Assembly: GCF_004359215.1 (NCBI RefSeq)
Contig: NC_090624.1
Span: forward strand, 1-36,897
Reading direction: 5' to 3'
Length of the DNA stretch: 36,897 nucleotides
Source: Bremia lactucae
Taxonomy: Eukaryota > Oomycota > Peronosporomycetes > Peronosporales > Peronosporaceae
The notes under the pieces are model-generated. The model saw only the letters and a program-made list of their open reading frames with translations, did no database searches and had not been told where the DNA came from. Position 1 is the stretch's first letter. Every line of letters starts with the position of its first letter. Below are positions 10,433 to 19,229 of the stretch, one piece after another. The position numbers and the translations under genes are program-made.

Positions 10433-10875
10433 TTGGAATGCGCAGCCAGCTTGAAATCCGGTCGGCATAGCCGCCTCGCTTATTCTTGCGAGAGGTGGGG
10501 GCTGTTTACGGCCGATCGTAATGAATTATGGTCCGTATATACATTGAACGGTCTATCTCCGAGGAGATTGACCCAAAACTTAGCCAGTGCATATTTCATG
10601 GCAAGAATTTTCTTGTCATGCACTGGGTATTTGCGTTCACCTGGTTGTAGCTAACGCAATTGGTAACAAACAACGCGCTCCGCGCCGTCTGTATCGTATC
10701 GCATTAACGCACAGCCGATTGTGAAATCGCTGGCGTCACGGACCACATAAAATGGTCTGTCTTGATCTGCAATCGCCAAGATGGGCGATTGAGATAAACT
10801 GTCATCTCGGCATAATTGCGGGAGTACTTGTGCAAGTACGCCGCTAACCCAAGGAACTTCTGAGTCCCTTGACAT
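10433..10875 (-). pseudogene. RNase H of element B, copy 2, broken
   Basis: It has the same content as 5965-6407, including the in-frame stop after YQLR and the DKKIL change at the catalytic Glu. These shared defects show that the two copies descend from one already damaged sequence. Confidence 0.8.
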
Positions 10876-10918
10876 CGACTGGAACTGTCCAGTCGGTAAT
10901 TACCTTGATCTTTTTGGA

Positions 10919-12005
10919 TCAGGGCGCACGCCCGTGTTTACCGACGATGGACCTAAGAAGTGGTATTTCGCTTGCAGCGAATATACACTTCTTGAGATTT
11001 GCATACAACTTATGCTTTCGCATAAGTGTAAGAACCTGACGAACGTGAGTTTTATGAACTTCCACGTCCGTCTTACCGTCCATGGCCCGGCTATGGACGA
11101 ATACATCGTCGAAATAACTCGGTGCGAAATCCCGCACCGGTCTCAACAGATTTGTTACACATCTGTTGAATGTTGCAGGGGCGTTACTAAGCCCCTGTGG
11201 CATTACGAGGCATTCCCAGAGCATCCAACTAGGAGTGCTCACTGCTGTGTATGGGATGTCTTGTTCACGCATAAGGATCTGATAAAACCCATTCATCAGA
11301 TTCATAGACGAAAAGATGGTACTCTTAGACATACTGTCTATGATTACTCCTTTTCTAGGTATCGGCGTTTGAGCCGGTACCGTTGCAGCATTCATTTTAT
11401 CGAATGCGTGTGCTATCCGCCACCCTCTTGTGGCCGTTCACACGCAGAAGGTCGGAGAGCTATGTGGAAAGTTGATTCCGGCACATGGCCCGCTGCTAAG
11501 CGATCGGCAAAGAATTTGTCGATCGCAAGTACTTGTTCACGAGGCTGTGACCACTGCTTCAAGGCACAGTAATTTAAGCCCGGTTTGAGCTCGATCTCAT
11601 GTCGAGTGCCTTTATCCTTAGGCAACTCGCATAAAATTGCTCCAGCGAATACAATCCTGAATTCAATCAAATCCTTGTATAAAGGATTTGTTTTGAGTGA
11701 CTCCCAGGATTGAGTAGTATATTTCTCAATCCGAGTCTTCACATCGAGGACACTTTCGTCTATCAATGAGCTGCTGAGAATCCATTCGTTCTCTGCAAAA
11801 AGTACCGCTGATCGTTATCGGTCACGTATTCGTCCTCTGTAAAGAGTATGCAGATCTGCTTGATTCTACCACTATGCAGATCTCTCAAGAGCCGCTTGGG
11901 TTCTACGGCTGGTAATTGAGTTATCTCCGAAGTTAACTTCGGAGGCGCATACAGATCAAGTGTATAAGCGCCTAGTCTTGATCCGTTATTAACCAAGACA
12001 TTCAA
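10919..12005 (-). pseudogene. Reverse transcriptase of element B, copy 2
   Basis: The frame 10919-11395 is the longer, unbroken palm region (158 codons): MNAATVPAQTPIPRKG, VMPQGLSNAPATF, YFDDVFVHS, HKLYANLKKCIFAASEIPLL. 11413-11766 has the N-terminal part (ELPKDKGTRHEIELKPG, PREQVLAIDKFF) and 11763-12005 the linker. A frameshift after HVPESTFHIAL separates the last two blocks from the palm, as in copy 1. Catalytic YxDD is present. Confidence 0.85.
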
Positions 12006-12132
12006 TGTCTCGTTTCTCCCTGGGATTTATCCACAGACTGCCGAGGGATCAATCTCTCGGGATGCTGAATTAGTCACTTCAGCATTAAGTGCTTAAGGAG
12101 ATTTCTCCTCAAGTACTTAGTGACTTATTCCC

Positions 12133-12912
12133 TCAACGTCTTCCGACTGTGATTGCGCTATCACAATCACAGTCCTCTACGGTCGACTCTCTGCTCGACC
12201 TAGGATCATCGTGTTGTCCTTTCTGGGCAACCGGTATACTCCTTGAATGTCGCTCGCTAGGCGAACATTCATGTCTCAATCCACTCGACTTATTTAAGTG
12301 ATGGACCTTCAGTGCTGCCTGTGCATTCGCACAGCCGCCGGCAGCTGACTCCACAAGGTGATTAATAATCACACTGTGATCTTGTGCATTCGTACTAACG
12401 ACCGTACAACAAGTGAAGCCATCGCAACTACTCGTAGTACATCCACACGCTTGTGAACGGTCCAAGACGTTCATCAGGTGGCCATCTGATGAACAAGTGG
12501 CAGGCATCTTTACGGATCGATGCTGCCAGCTGATTCTTTGCTCGTATTTTCTAAGCCAAGGTAAACCTAGAATGACATCAAATTTGTCATCCAAATCCAG
12601 TACGATGAAATCATCATCGTACTGTAAATCTTTTAACGTGTAGTGAAATTTCACTACGCGTTTCATTACTGTTATCGATGCGCCTGTCGCTAGACGCACC
12701 GTCATCCTCGTTGGAGGGATGTCGCGCTCAACATATTTGAGCCTACGACCCTCTAGTGACTGGCGACGAATAAAGTTATTCGACGCTCCGCAGTCCACTA
12801 GGGCTCTGAGTGACAAATCATTTGTCACTTTCAACTTCAAGGTGATGAGGGATACCTCATCACCAGGTGCAGAGACACATAATGATTGTGTGTCTGGAGC
12901 AACTTTTGTCAA
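12133..12912 (-). CDS. Protease segment of element B, copy 2 (intact 259-codon frame)
   Basis: Same retropepsin frame as 7666-8445, with DCGASNNFI and DVILGLPWLRKYE. It lies between the gag zinc knuckle and the RT linker. The surrounding polyprotein is broken. Confidence 0.7.
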   Translation of the reverse strand: MTKVAPDTQSLCVSAPGDEVSLITLKLKVTNDLSLRALVDCGASNNFIRRQSLEGRRLKYVERDIPPTRMTVRLATGASITVMKRVVKFHYTLKDLQYDDDFIVLDLDDKFDVILGLPWLRKYEQRISWQHRSVKMPATCSSDGHLMNVLDRSQACGCTTSSCDGFTCCTVVSTNAQDHSVIINHLVESAAGGCANAQAALKVHHLNKSSGLRHECSPSERHSRSIPVAQKGQHDDPRSSRESTVEDCDCDSAITVGRR

Positions 12913-12959
12913 GAGATTTGCAAATTCTCTTGAGGTTGCTGGATCAGTAGGGCGTTGCG

Positions 12960-14094
12960 CCCCTACTGACCCCGTCCATTTTTTGGCGGTCCGCCTCGCT
13001 GTTGCGATTTCGCAACAACGTCGGATCCGCGACCGTTGCCCTTTCTTACATTCGGTCCATAATTACGTTCAGTACCTCTCAGTACTGGGCGTGGGGCACT
13101 ACACTCATTAGCGTAGTGTCCTAACTTTTGACATCAATTGCATTTCTGCAATCGCTTATTGTTCAAAAAAAGCGAGATTTTTTGCCTTCGACATAAGAGA
13201 GGTCCATAGGTTCTGGACCTCCTAACTCGTGCCATCTTGGAGGACGATATGATGACGAACTAGCTTGAGCCTGTCTCAAGCTAAAGTCCGCCTGTTCCGC
13301 AACGAATATTGTTTCTTCAAGCGTGTCCAGTTCTAAGCGGAAGAGGTGGGTCTTTACGGGACCATACGTAATACCTGGCATGAACACTGTAATCAACGTG
13401 TGTTTATGAACTGGGTTGTTTGTGATACAACTCGCTAAGAGTCGTATGTGATGGGCATAAGCGTGAACATCACGCTTGCCTTGCTTGAGTTTCAGAAGCT
13501 CTGATCGAGCTCTGTACTCATCCCTAGGCTGTTCAAACGTCTGTTAAGCCGGGCTTTATAAGCCTCAAGCGACTTAAGGACATATGGGTCGCGCAACAAA
13601 AGGCCTAGTGCCCACGTTTTGGCACGACCTGCCAAATCTGACTGAGCAAATGCGGTTTGGATTTGCTCGTCGACGATGTGACGAGCCCTTATGGCATCGT
13701 CCAACTCGACAAACCATCTCAAGAGGGAGTCTTCTACGACTCTTCTATACTTAGTGATGTCAATCTTTAAGGTTTCTGAAAGACGCGTGTGCGTCATCCC
13801 AGGTACAGGGGTCTTTTCCTGTTGTAACCTCAACAGTTCTGCCTGTTGAGAGCCTTGCTGATTAAGCAAGAATACCTTCTCCTTCGCCTCGTCAAGCTCA
13901 TGTTGTATGAACTTGGCGATGGCTGAATGGAGGGCATCTCTGTCCAAACTGGACAGCATGGCCAAGATGGGATCATTCTCTACGGTCGAACTCATTCGTT
14001 CGACCGCACTCCTTTCTATGTCACTTAGAAACGTGTAGCTATCACGCGAAACGTGATGCGTTTTCCATTATTATTTAAAAAAAAACATGTCCGT
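12960..14094 (-). pseudogene. gag of element B, copy 2, broken
   Basis: The expected gag start near 14090 is ruined by a run of T after the ATG and a stop. Reading resumes at ATG 13995 (MSSTVENDPILAMLSSLDRD) for 167 codons, with a helical KFIQHELDEAKEK part and the capsid-like LAGRAKTWALG region, then shifts frame near 13500. The next block, 13163-13396, has LFRLELDTLEETIFVAEQ and PEPMDLSYVE. In the zinc knuckle around 13100-13160 the His-Glu-Cys side is interrupted by a stop. Confidence 0.8.
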
Positions 14095-14124
14095 GTTGGA
14101 TGATGAACTGTGGTCCTTGGACGG

Positions 14125-14141
14125 ACTACAAAGTGCTACCA
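14125..14141 (-). other. Primer-binding site of element B
   Basis: On the minus strand TGGTAGCACTTTGTAGT begins 2 bases after the 5' LTR end (GCCCCGTTGCA CC TGG). The same start occurs after the LTRs of A, D, E and F. Confidence 0.65.
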
Positions 14142-14143
14142 GG

Positions 14144-14600
14144 TGCAACGGGGCACTTCTGACTTGTACTGCTTCAGTACAAGTCCACTTCGCACTACCT
14201 CAGTGCGAGTGGTGCCTCACGTCACTTCACGTACACTAGTACGTGCAGAGGAAGACTCTCTTTAAAACACTTGCTTCAAAAAGGGTTAATTAAAAACTAT
14301 ATTAGTATAATCAAGTTCTTTTGTTTCTAAATACTTGATACCAACTTAATTATATACTAATTAAAAACATGTAATAAAGTCTTATATGTCTTTCTCTTTG
14401 CGCGCGTCCAGCGCTGACTGGACCGCGGAGAAAGTAGATATAATGATATATATCTACCAATGAATACGTTTTTAGAATATTACCATGTAAAGTTATAATA
14501 TTTAGAGAATATAACTTTACATGGTAATATTCCCTTTTGGATAATATATTAATTAACAACCTTTAAGTGTTAATTTCATGTAACGATAATCACCGTTACA
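14144..14600 (-). repeat. 5' LTR of element B (457 bp)
   Basis: On the plus strand it runs from TGCAACGGGGCAC to CACCGTTACA. It is bounded on the left by the primer-binding site and gag. Three hairpins at 14162-14184, 14185-14212 and 14228-14245 sit at its U5 end. Directly after it, 14601-14626 resembles the end of a different LTR family (35906-35931). Confidence 0.85.
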
Positions 14601-15093
14601 GTGGCCGCATAAAGACGTGCCCACCTCCATGAAGCCTGGCACCAAGTATGTAACTGGGTTTCCTCCTACATGTATATTATTTTCTTTAAGATGGAGCGCA
14701 GCTACCTCGCTCATAAAGTCAGAGAAATACTTCAAACTCATAGAATCACTTAGTTCTGTATTACTAAGAAGTTCCACAACTTAAATACTAGTTCAAGGAT
14801 CTGTCGTTCGTAGAACCAAGTGGCAACTTATTCCCGATAGTATGGGCCTGAGGAAGTTACTATCACTGGTCGTAGCACAAGTCTACTTTAAGATCACAAG
14901 AAGAAATGAATTAAAGTGAATTTTATTTCATATTTTAAAAATTCACCTTACCCTTACTTCATTAAAAGTAGATTTCGCCACCAGATATCGATCTGGTGGC
15001 GAGGTGTAGACAATTAAACTTAAGACTTATTAATTGTAAGTAAAAACTGCACGATACCGCGTCCAATCGAGCAAAATTTTCGGTCGGGGTACC
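14601..15093. other. Spacer with a possible gene or LTR fragment at its left end
   Basis: 14601-14626 matches 23 of 26 bases of the LTR end of the element at 35906-35931, flush against element B. On the minus strand a short open frame (codons from about 14744 down, MSLKYFSDFMSEVAALHL...) runs into that segment and then the LTR; it has no recognised domain and could be a truncated gene end or chance. The rest, up to the ATG of the oxidoreductase gene, is AT-rich. It holds a short inverted repeat near 14980-15001 (CCACCAGAT and ATCTGGTGG) but no other signal I can support. Confidence 0.4.
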
Positions 15094-16521
15094 ATGAAAG
15101 TCGTCGTTGTCGGCTCCGGCATTGGTGGATCATCTGCTGCCTACCACCTCGTGAAGGATGGCCATGAAGTCATACTTATCGAGAAGAATTCGACGCTGGG
15201 AGGCCACACGTATGGGATGGAAATTGACGGAGAGATGGTTGACATTGGCTTCATGATGTTTGGCGATTCCAATCCCAACATCAAACAGTGGTTTAAGTCG
15301 CTAGGCGTGACTCAGGAAGACGGCACGACAAAGAAGCGTATTCCCATGAGCCTCACGGTCACATCGGATATAAAAGGTGATCTGCAGTTCTCATCACGTG
15401 CGCCATTTAACGGCAGTGCCCGCAACCTTTTTGACTTTCGGATCTGGCGCGTGCTTATTGACATATACAAGTTCACGATGGACCTCATGTCGATGCCTGT
15501 GAAAGAAAATATTACCACACGTGAATGGGCCGCCAAAGGCCGTTACTCGAACGTTTTTTTTCGCCATTACTTCCTTGCTTTTGTCTCCATTCTCTGGACA
15601 ATTCCCAAGCACGACGTCCTGGACCTTCCTGTTTCGCAGTTTCTTCGATGCCTCAAGTCACACTCCAATTCATTATACATACCATTGTGGCAAGTGATAC
15701 TAGGAGCGCTGGGGCGTCGAACGGATCGTCCGAGGCACTTGTGGTGGTACGTCGGCTCAAGCTACGTTGAGCCGTTCATTAAACTCTTTACCGAGGAGTA
15801 CAATGGAACAATTCGTTACAACGCCACTGTTGATGAAGTTGAAAAGGGCGGCAAGGCTGTCATTTTAAAGAGTGGCGAGAGAATTGATTGTGACCATGTC
15901 GTACTCGCAACCCACGCAGACGAGAGTGCTGAAATGTTGCGTTGGAGTGAGAAGTCGTATAGATCACTGATGCGTTTTCACTACCACAAGAGCTTGATTT
16001 ATGTTCATTGTGACCCTGTCATGCTACCGTTCTCAAAGAAGGTGTGGAGCAGTTGGAATGTTCTCATCACCAAAGATGATCAGTACATTCTGACATATTG
16101 GATGAACCGCATTCAGCGCCTTAACACCAAAAAAGACGTTTTTGTGACCATCACACCTCACGACTATCAAGGCAAACGTCCGGCTTCGGATACAATCATT
16201 TCTACTTTTCGCTGGGACCACCCGCGCCTCTTAGCAGATTGTATCCCACAGAATGAAATTATTCAAGAGGATGGCATAACTCTTTCCGGTGCCTGGCTTG
16301 GCCGCGGATTTCACGAGGATGGTTTTGTAGCAGGTCGCCGTGCAGCAGCCATCGTCCGCGACTCGGCTCACCAACATACGGTACTGTACGAAGACCCCGA
16401 TAACATTCATGTTCCTGCCGTCCCTCCTTTTGGTATACCATTTAGTTTTCACCTAGTTGGTGTAACTATCATCTGTCTCATGGGCTGTGGAGTCGCCAAG
16501 CTACTAAGCAAGCAAGCTTGA
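15094..16521 (+). CDS. FAD/NAD(P)-binding oxidoreductase, COG2907-like
   Basis: A single-exon gene of 475 residues. The N-terminus is a Rossmann fold for FAD: VVVVGSGIGGSSAA with GSGIGG at residues 7-12, the ribose-binding Glu at 30 (VILIEK) and the second FAD-contact LGGHTY at 35-40. VDIGFMMF (about 50-57) and the C-terminal GAWLGRGFHEDGF (about 400-412) are hallmarks of the COG2907 group of amine-oxidase-like flavoproteins, often linked to cyclopropane-fatty-acid synthases in bacteria and plants. The length fits the family. The end of the protein has a hydrophobic segment (about 450-470), so it may be anchored in a membrane; there is no N-terminal signal peptide. The substrate is unknown. 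The ATG at 15094 opens the Rossmann motif directly. No clear Inr+FPR promoter is seen. Confidence 0.9.
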   Translation: MKVVVVGSGIGGSSAAYHLVKDGHEVILIEKNSTLGGHTYGMEIDGEMVDIGFMMFGDSNPNIKQWFKSLGVTQEDGTTKKRIPMSLTVTSDIKGDLQFSSRAPFNGSARNLFDFRIWRVLIDIYKFTMDLMSMPVKENITTREWAAKGRYSNVFFRHYFLAFVSILWTIPKHDVLDLPVSQFLRCLKSHSNSLYIPLWQVILGALGRRTDRPRHLWWYVGSSYVEPFIKLFTEEYNGTIRYNATVDEVEKGGKAVILKSGERIDCDHVVLATHADESAEMLRWSEKSYRSLMRFHYHKSLIYVHCDPVMLPFSKKVWSSWNVLITKDDQYILTYWMNRIQRLNTKKDVFVTITPHDYQGKRPASDTIISTFRWDHPRLLADCIPQNEIIQEDGITLSGAWLGRGFHEDGFVAGRRAAAIVRDSAHQHTVLYEDPDNIHVPAVPPFGIPFSFHLVGVTIICLMGCGVAKLLSKQA

Positions 16522-16961
16522 TCTTCTCATTGCGCGGCACAATGTATAGAGATCAGGCCTTATAGATGCCTAACAAATTAAAAGTGCCGTAGTGTTCTAT
16601 TTTCGATTCGCGGAGTAATTTACTTAAGCACAAGCACATCAGTGCAAAAAGGTCGACAGAACTACGATTATCCTTGCAATTGGTAGTCGATGACTCGCTG
16701 GTGAATTTCTGAAGATCCTGTAACATCCGGTCTCGCAAAGGTCGTCGAAAGCGTAGAAGGTCAAGATATCGTATTTTGTCCACTTACTGCAAAATAAATG
16801 CTTAGCGTCTACTACCAGGATATGCGTCGATTGCAAATCGAACACGTGTATTCGTCAATTGATGCATCCAGAAAACGAAGCAATAAGTTGGACATTTGTG
16901 ACGTGATTTTTTTACGAATCAACAACGAACTCCCCTTACGATCTTGTTGGTCTTGCAGTAA
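16522..16961. other. Spacer downstream of the oxidoreductase gene
   Basis: No coding signal beyond short chance frames. It presumably holds the 3' untranslated region of the oxidoreductase gene and the upstream region of the small frame at 16962. No sharp terminator or promoter motif is visible. Confidence 0.4.
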
Positions 16962-17301
16962 ATGAAATCCATCGTCCTGATTGTCTTCTCGACATTGTTG
17001 CTTAAAGAGATCTCAGTCGCTGCGACCAAGTTAAAATCTCGAAAGGCGGCTCAAGATCTAAGTGAAGTAGGTTTCAAGAATTACGTATCTTCGTGGACCT
17101 CTGTTATAGTCCTCTAATGTAATACTGAAAAAGCCTGATGTTCTTGGTCAATCAACAAGTCATCCAGGACAATTAGGTTGCGAAGTTTCGATTCGTGTTA
17201 GATATAAACAAAGAATTTATTACAAATTTGTGTTAATCGCCATTGTCGCGAGTTTACTTACGTTTCTCATCACCCGATGGACAGCGTGCACACCCTTATA
17301 G
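16962..17301 (+). CDS. Possible small secreted peptide (signal peptide), perhaps spliced
   Basis: ATG 16962 opens a frame beginning MKSIVLIVFSTLLLKEISVA, which has the charge, hydrophobic core and small residues of a secretory signal peptide (cleavage near residue 20-21). Unspliced, it ends at TAA 17115-17117 and gives 51 residues. If a GT-AG intron at 17062-17167 (donor A|GTGAAG, acceptor CATCCAG) is removed, the frame continues to TAG 17299-17301. That gives 77 residues with a membrane-like segment (YYKFVLIAIVASLLTFLITR). No RxLR motif is seen. I do not recognise a family. It may be a small secreted or membrane peptide, a decayed effector, or chance. Confidence 0.35.
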
Positions 17302-17604
17302 CATTTTGGGATCGATGGTAATGACAGCACATTGTGAAACAATCTTGTTACAGTTATCCCAATTAATGGGAGTTCCATTCATTTGACGGAATTGGAATTC
17401 ACGTTTGTGAAAGACAAGAGAAGAGCAAAGTAAGGGATCAGCTGAAACCGATTAGCGCTGCATCTTACCTTGGATGTCGAGAGCTGAATATATCGCATCT
17501 TGTGGGGCTCTGTTCGGGGAAAACGCCGTTCTCGGTAAAAAAAAATGAAAATATCTCCCTGCTGTCCTTGCGTAGTACAAGTAGCTGCCAACTGCAATTT
17601 CAAG
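17302..17604. other. Spacer before element D
   Basis: Roughly 300 bases with no supported gene. The open minus-strand frame that crosses 17379-17699 runs into the LTR and has no domain. Confidence 0.4.
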
Positions 17605-18105
17605 TGTATTGGGGTGTCCGTTACATAAATATTATTTCTTTTAAGAGGAATCATAATTATTATTTCCGATGAGAGGAAATATATAAAGAAAGAAGACAAA
17701 ATTATTATCTTTATTAATAATTTAACTTAATAGTTCCAATATTACCAAATTGGTAATATTGACGCAATAAGACTTTAGTTCTATTGATTGGTTGATTTAA
17801 GTTTAATCAACCGCCAATCGTTAAAAGACGCGATTGTGCGGTGCGCAATTAGGCACCCTACATAGTTTGTTAATAATATAATATGGTCAGTAGTATAAAT
17901 AAGATCGTTACGTAGGAACTTATTACATTAATACAGTTTTACTTTTTCTCTACTTTGAAGCCTTAGAACCAACTTTTGGTAGCTAAGACTACCTATCCCT
18001 GTAATCTTCCTCTGCACGTCGTGTACGCGAAGTAACCGAGCCACCCCACCTTCACTGTAATCAGTGTAGGCTGTCTAGTACTGCTAACAGTATTAGTAAA
18101 GTGCA
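17605..18105 (+). repeat. 5' LTR of element D (501 bp)
   Basis: It begins TGTATTGGGGTGTCCGTTAC and ends GTAAAGTGCA, followed by the primer-binding site. It is the reverse complement, diverged, of 21212-21716 and forms a subfamily distinct from the A/B LTRs. It shares with them the GGGGTGT...GTTACAT start and a hairpin-rich end. Confidence 0.8.
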
Positions 18106-18107
18106 CC

Positions 18108-18124
18108 TGGTAGCACTTCAAAGT
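18108..18124 (+). other. Primer-binding site of element D
   Basis: TGGTAGCACTTCAAAGT starts 2 bases after the LTR end. Its first 11 bases are the same as in element B. Confidence 0.65.
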
Positions 18125-18159
18125 CCGTTCAACGGCCCACGCACGTTCAATCCAACTTG

Positions 18160-19080
18160 GACATGTTGGATGATGAAGGAGGGAGCTTTCAAGCCCCTCA
18201 AGAAGGCTATCACGCAACGGGTGAAATGTTTACTTATTGAGTGACCTTGAATGGAGAGCCATCGAACGGATGAGTTCGGTCGTAGGCGAGCCAGCCGTTT
18301 GCGACACTGTTCACTCTGAACACAGATGAACAACAAGCGGCCATAGCCGAGTTCAGTCAACACGAACTCGACGGGGCCCCATAAAAGTAGCCTTGCTTCA
18401 CCAACAAGGCTCTCAGCACGTGGAGGTGTTAAAAGAACAGGGTGCTCAACAGTCGAAATTGGTTGTTGTTGTTGAGATGGCAGCATTTACATGCTGTTAG
18501 CGAGCCGACGCTTCGCGTCGACCTGAAAGCTTAAAGATAGAAATCTCTAAGTTTAAGGCAGTCGAAGGCGACTCCATTTGAGATGGTTCGTCGAATTAGA
18601 CGACGCCATAGAAGCTTGCCGCATCAATGATGATGCGACGAAATTAAAATTTGGCATGTCTAACTTAGCCAGACGTGCCAATCTTGGGCCTTAGGGCTTA
18701 AGCTTCACGACCCATTAGATTTTGGGTCGTATGATGTCTTTAAGACCCGGCTCAGGCAAACATTTGAGCCACCACGTGCCGAATTCAGGGCTCGAGTTGA
18801 GCTCCTAAATTTAAAGCAGGGCAAACGGGACCTATATGCTTATCCAGCACACATGATACCTAGTCAGTTGTATTGTGAGTTTATCCAATTGATGAACAAA
18901 CACAGTAATTGTTCGACCTCTCGAATGCGTTGAGTGGTACGAAACAAGAATGCTTGCTTAGAAAGCAACATCCAAAAAAAAATGAAACGCCTGTCTACAA
19001 GAGGCAGTGCGAAAGTCCTAGATCGAATGTAGGGATCGTAAAGGATCTCGCTGTGAATGCGCAATAACAGCTAAAAGTAG
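18160..19080 (+). pseudogene. gag of element D, heavily decayed
   Basis: Pieces of gag can be followed in changing frames: MLDDEGGSFQAP at about 18163, the EFSQHELDG helix near 18350, ISKFKAVEGDS near 18550, LAR-RANLGP near 18670, and the LRQTFEPPRAEFRARVELL part near 18750-18810. Stops and indels are frequent, clearly more than in A or B. No zinc knuckle was found. Confidence 0.7.
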
Positions 19081-19229
19081 TCGGGGGAGGATACTCTCCG
19101 AAAAAACTTTGGGGAATAACTTCCCATGGATCTGCGGGAATACGTCCCAGAAATCTGTGGTCAAATGTTCCCAGATATTTTTGGAAATTAGTTCCAAATA
19201 GGAAACTGATACATAATTTTTTTAGTAAA

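Larger units (their letters stand above)
2673..14600 (-). mobile_element. Element B: minus-strand Ty3/Gypsy chromovirus with a duplicated pol region
   Basis: From right to left: 5' LTR, gag, protease, RT, RNase H, integrase, N gap, gag end, protease, RT, RNase H, integrase, chromodomain, 3' LTR. A single element made of the right unit plus the missing left end would be about 7.5 kb, normal for Gypsy. About 4770-8572 and 9238-13039 look almost identical and share stops and frameshifts, while their flanks differ. Either a recent tandem duplication or gene conversion took place, or the assembly joined two elements through a collapsed repeat at the N run. Confidence 0.85.

Noticed and set aside
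2673..14600. Target-site duplication around element B
   Set aside because: The flanking pentamers GGCAG and GTGGC do not match, so no insertion footprint is claimed.
14553..14777. Minus-strand frame that reads from the spacer into the LTR of element B
   Set aside because: It starts with GTG, its last part is LTR sequence, and no family is recognisable. It is mentioned only as a possible fragment.
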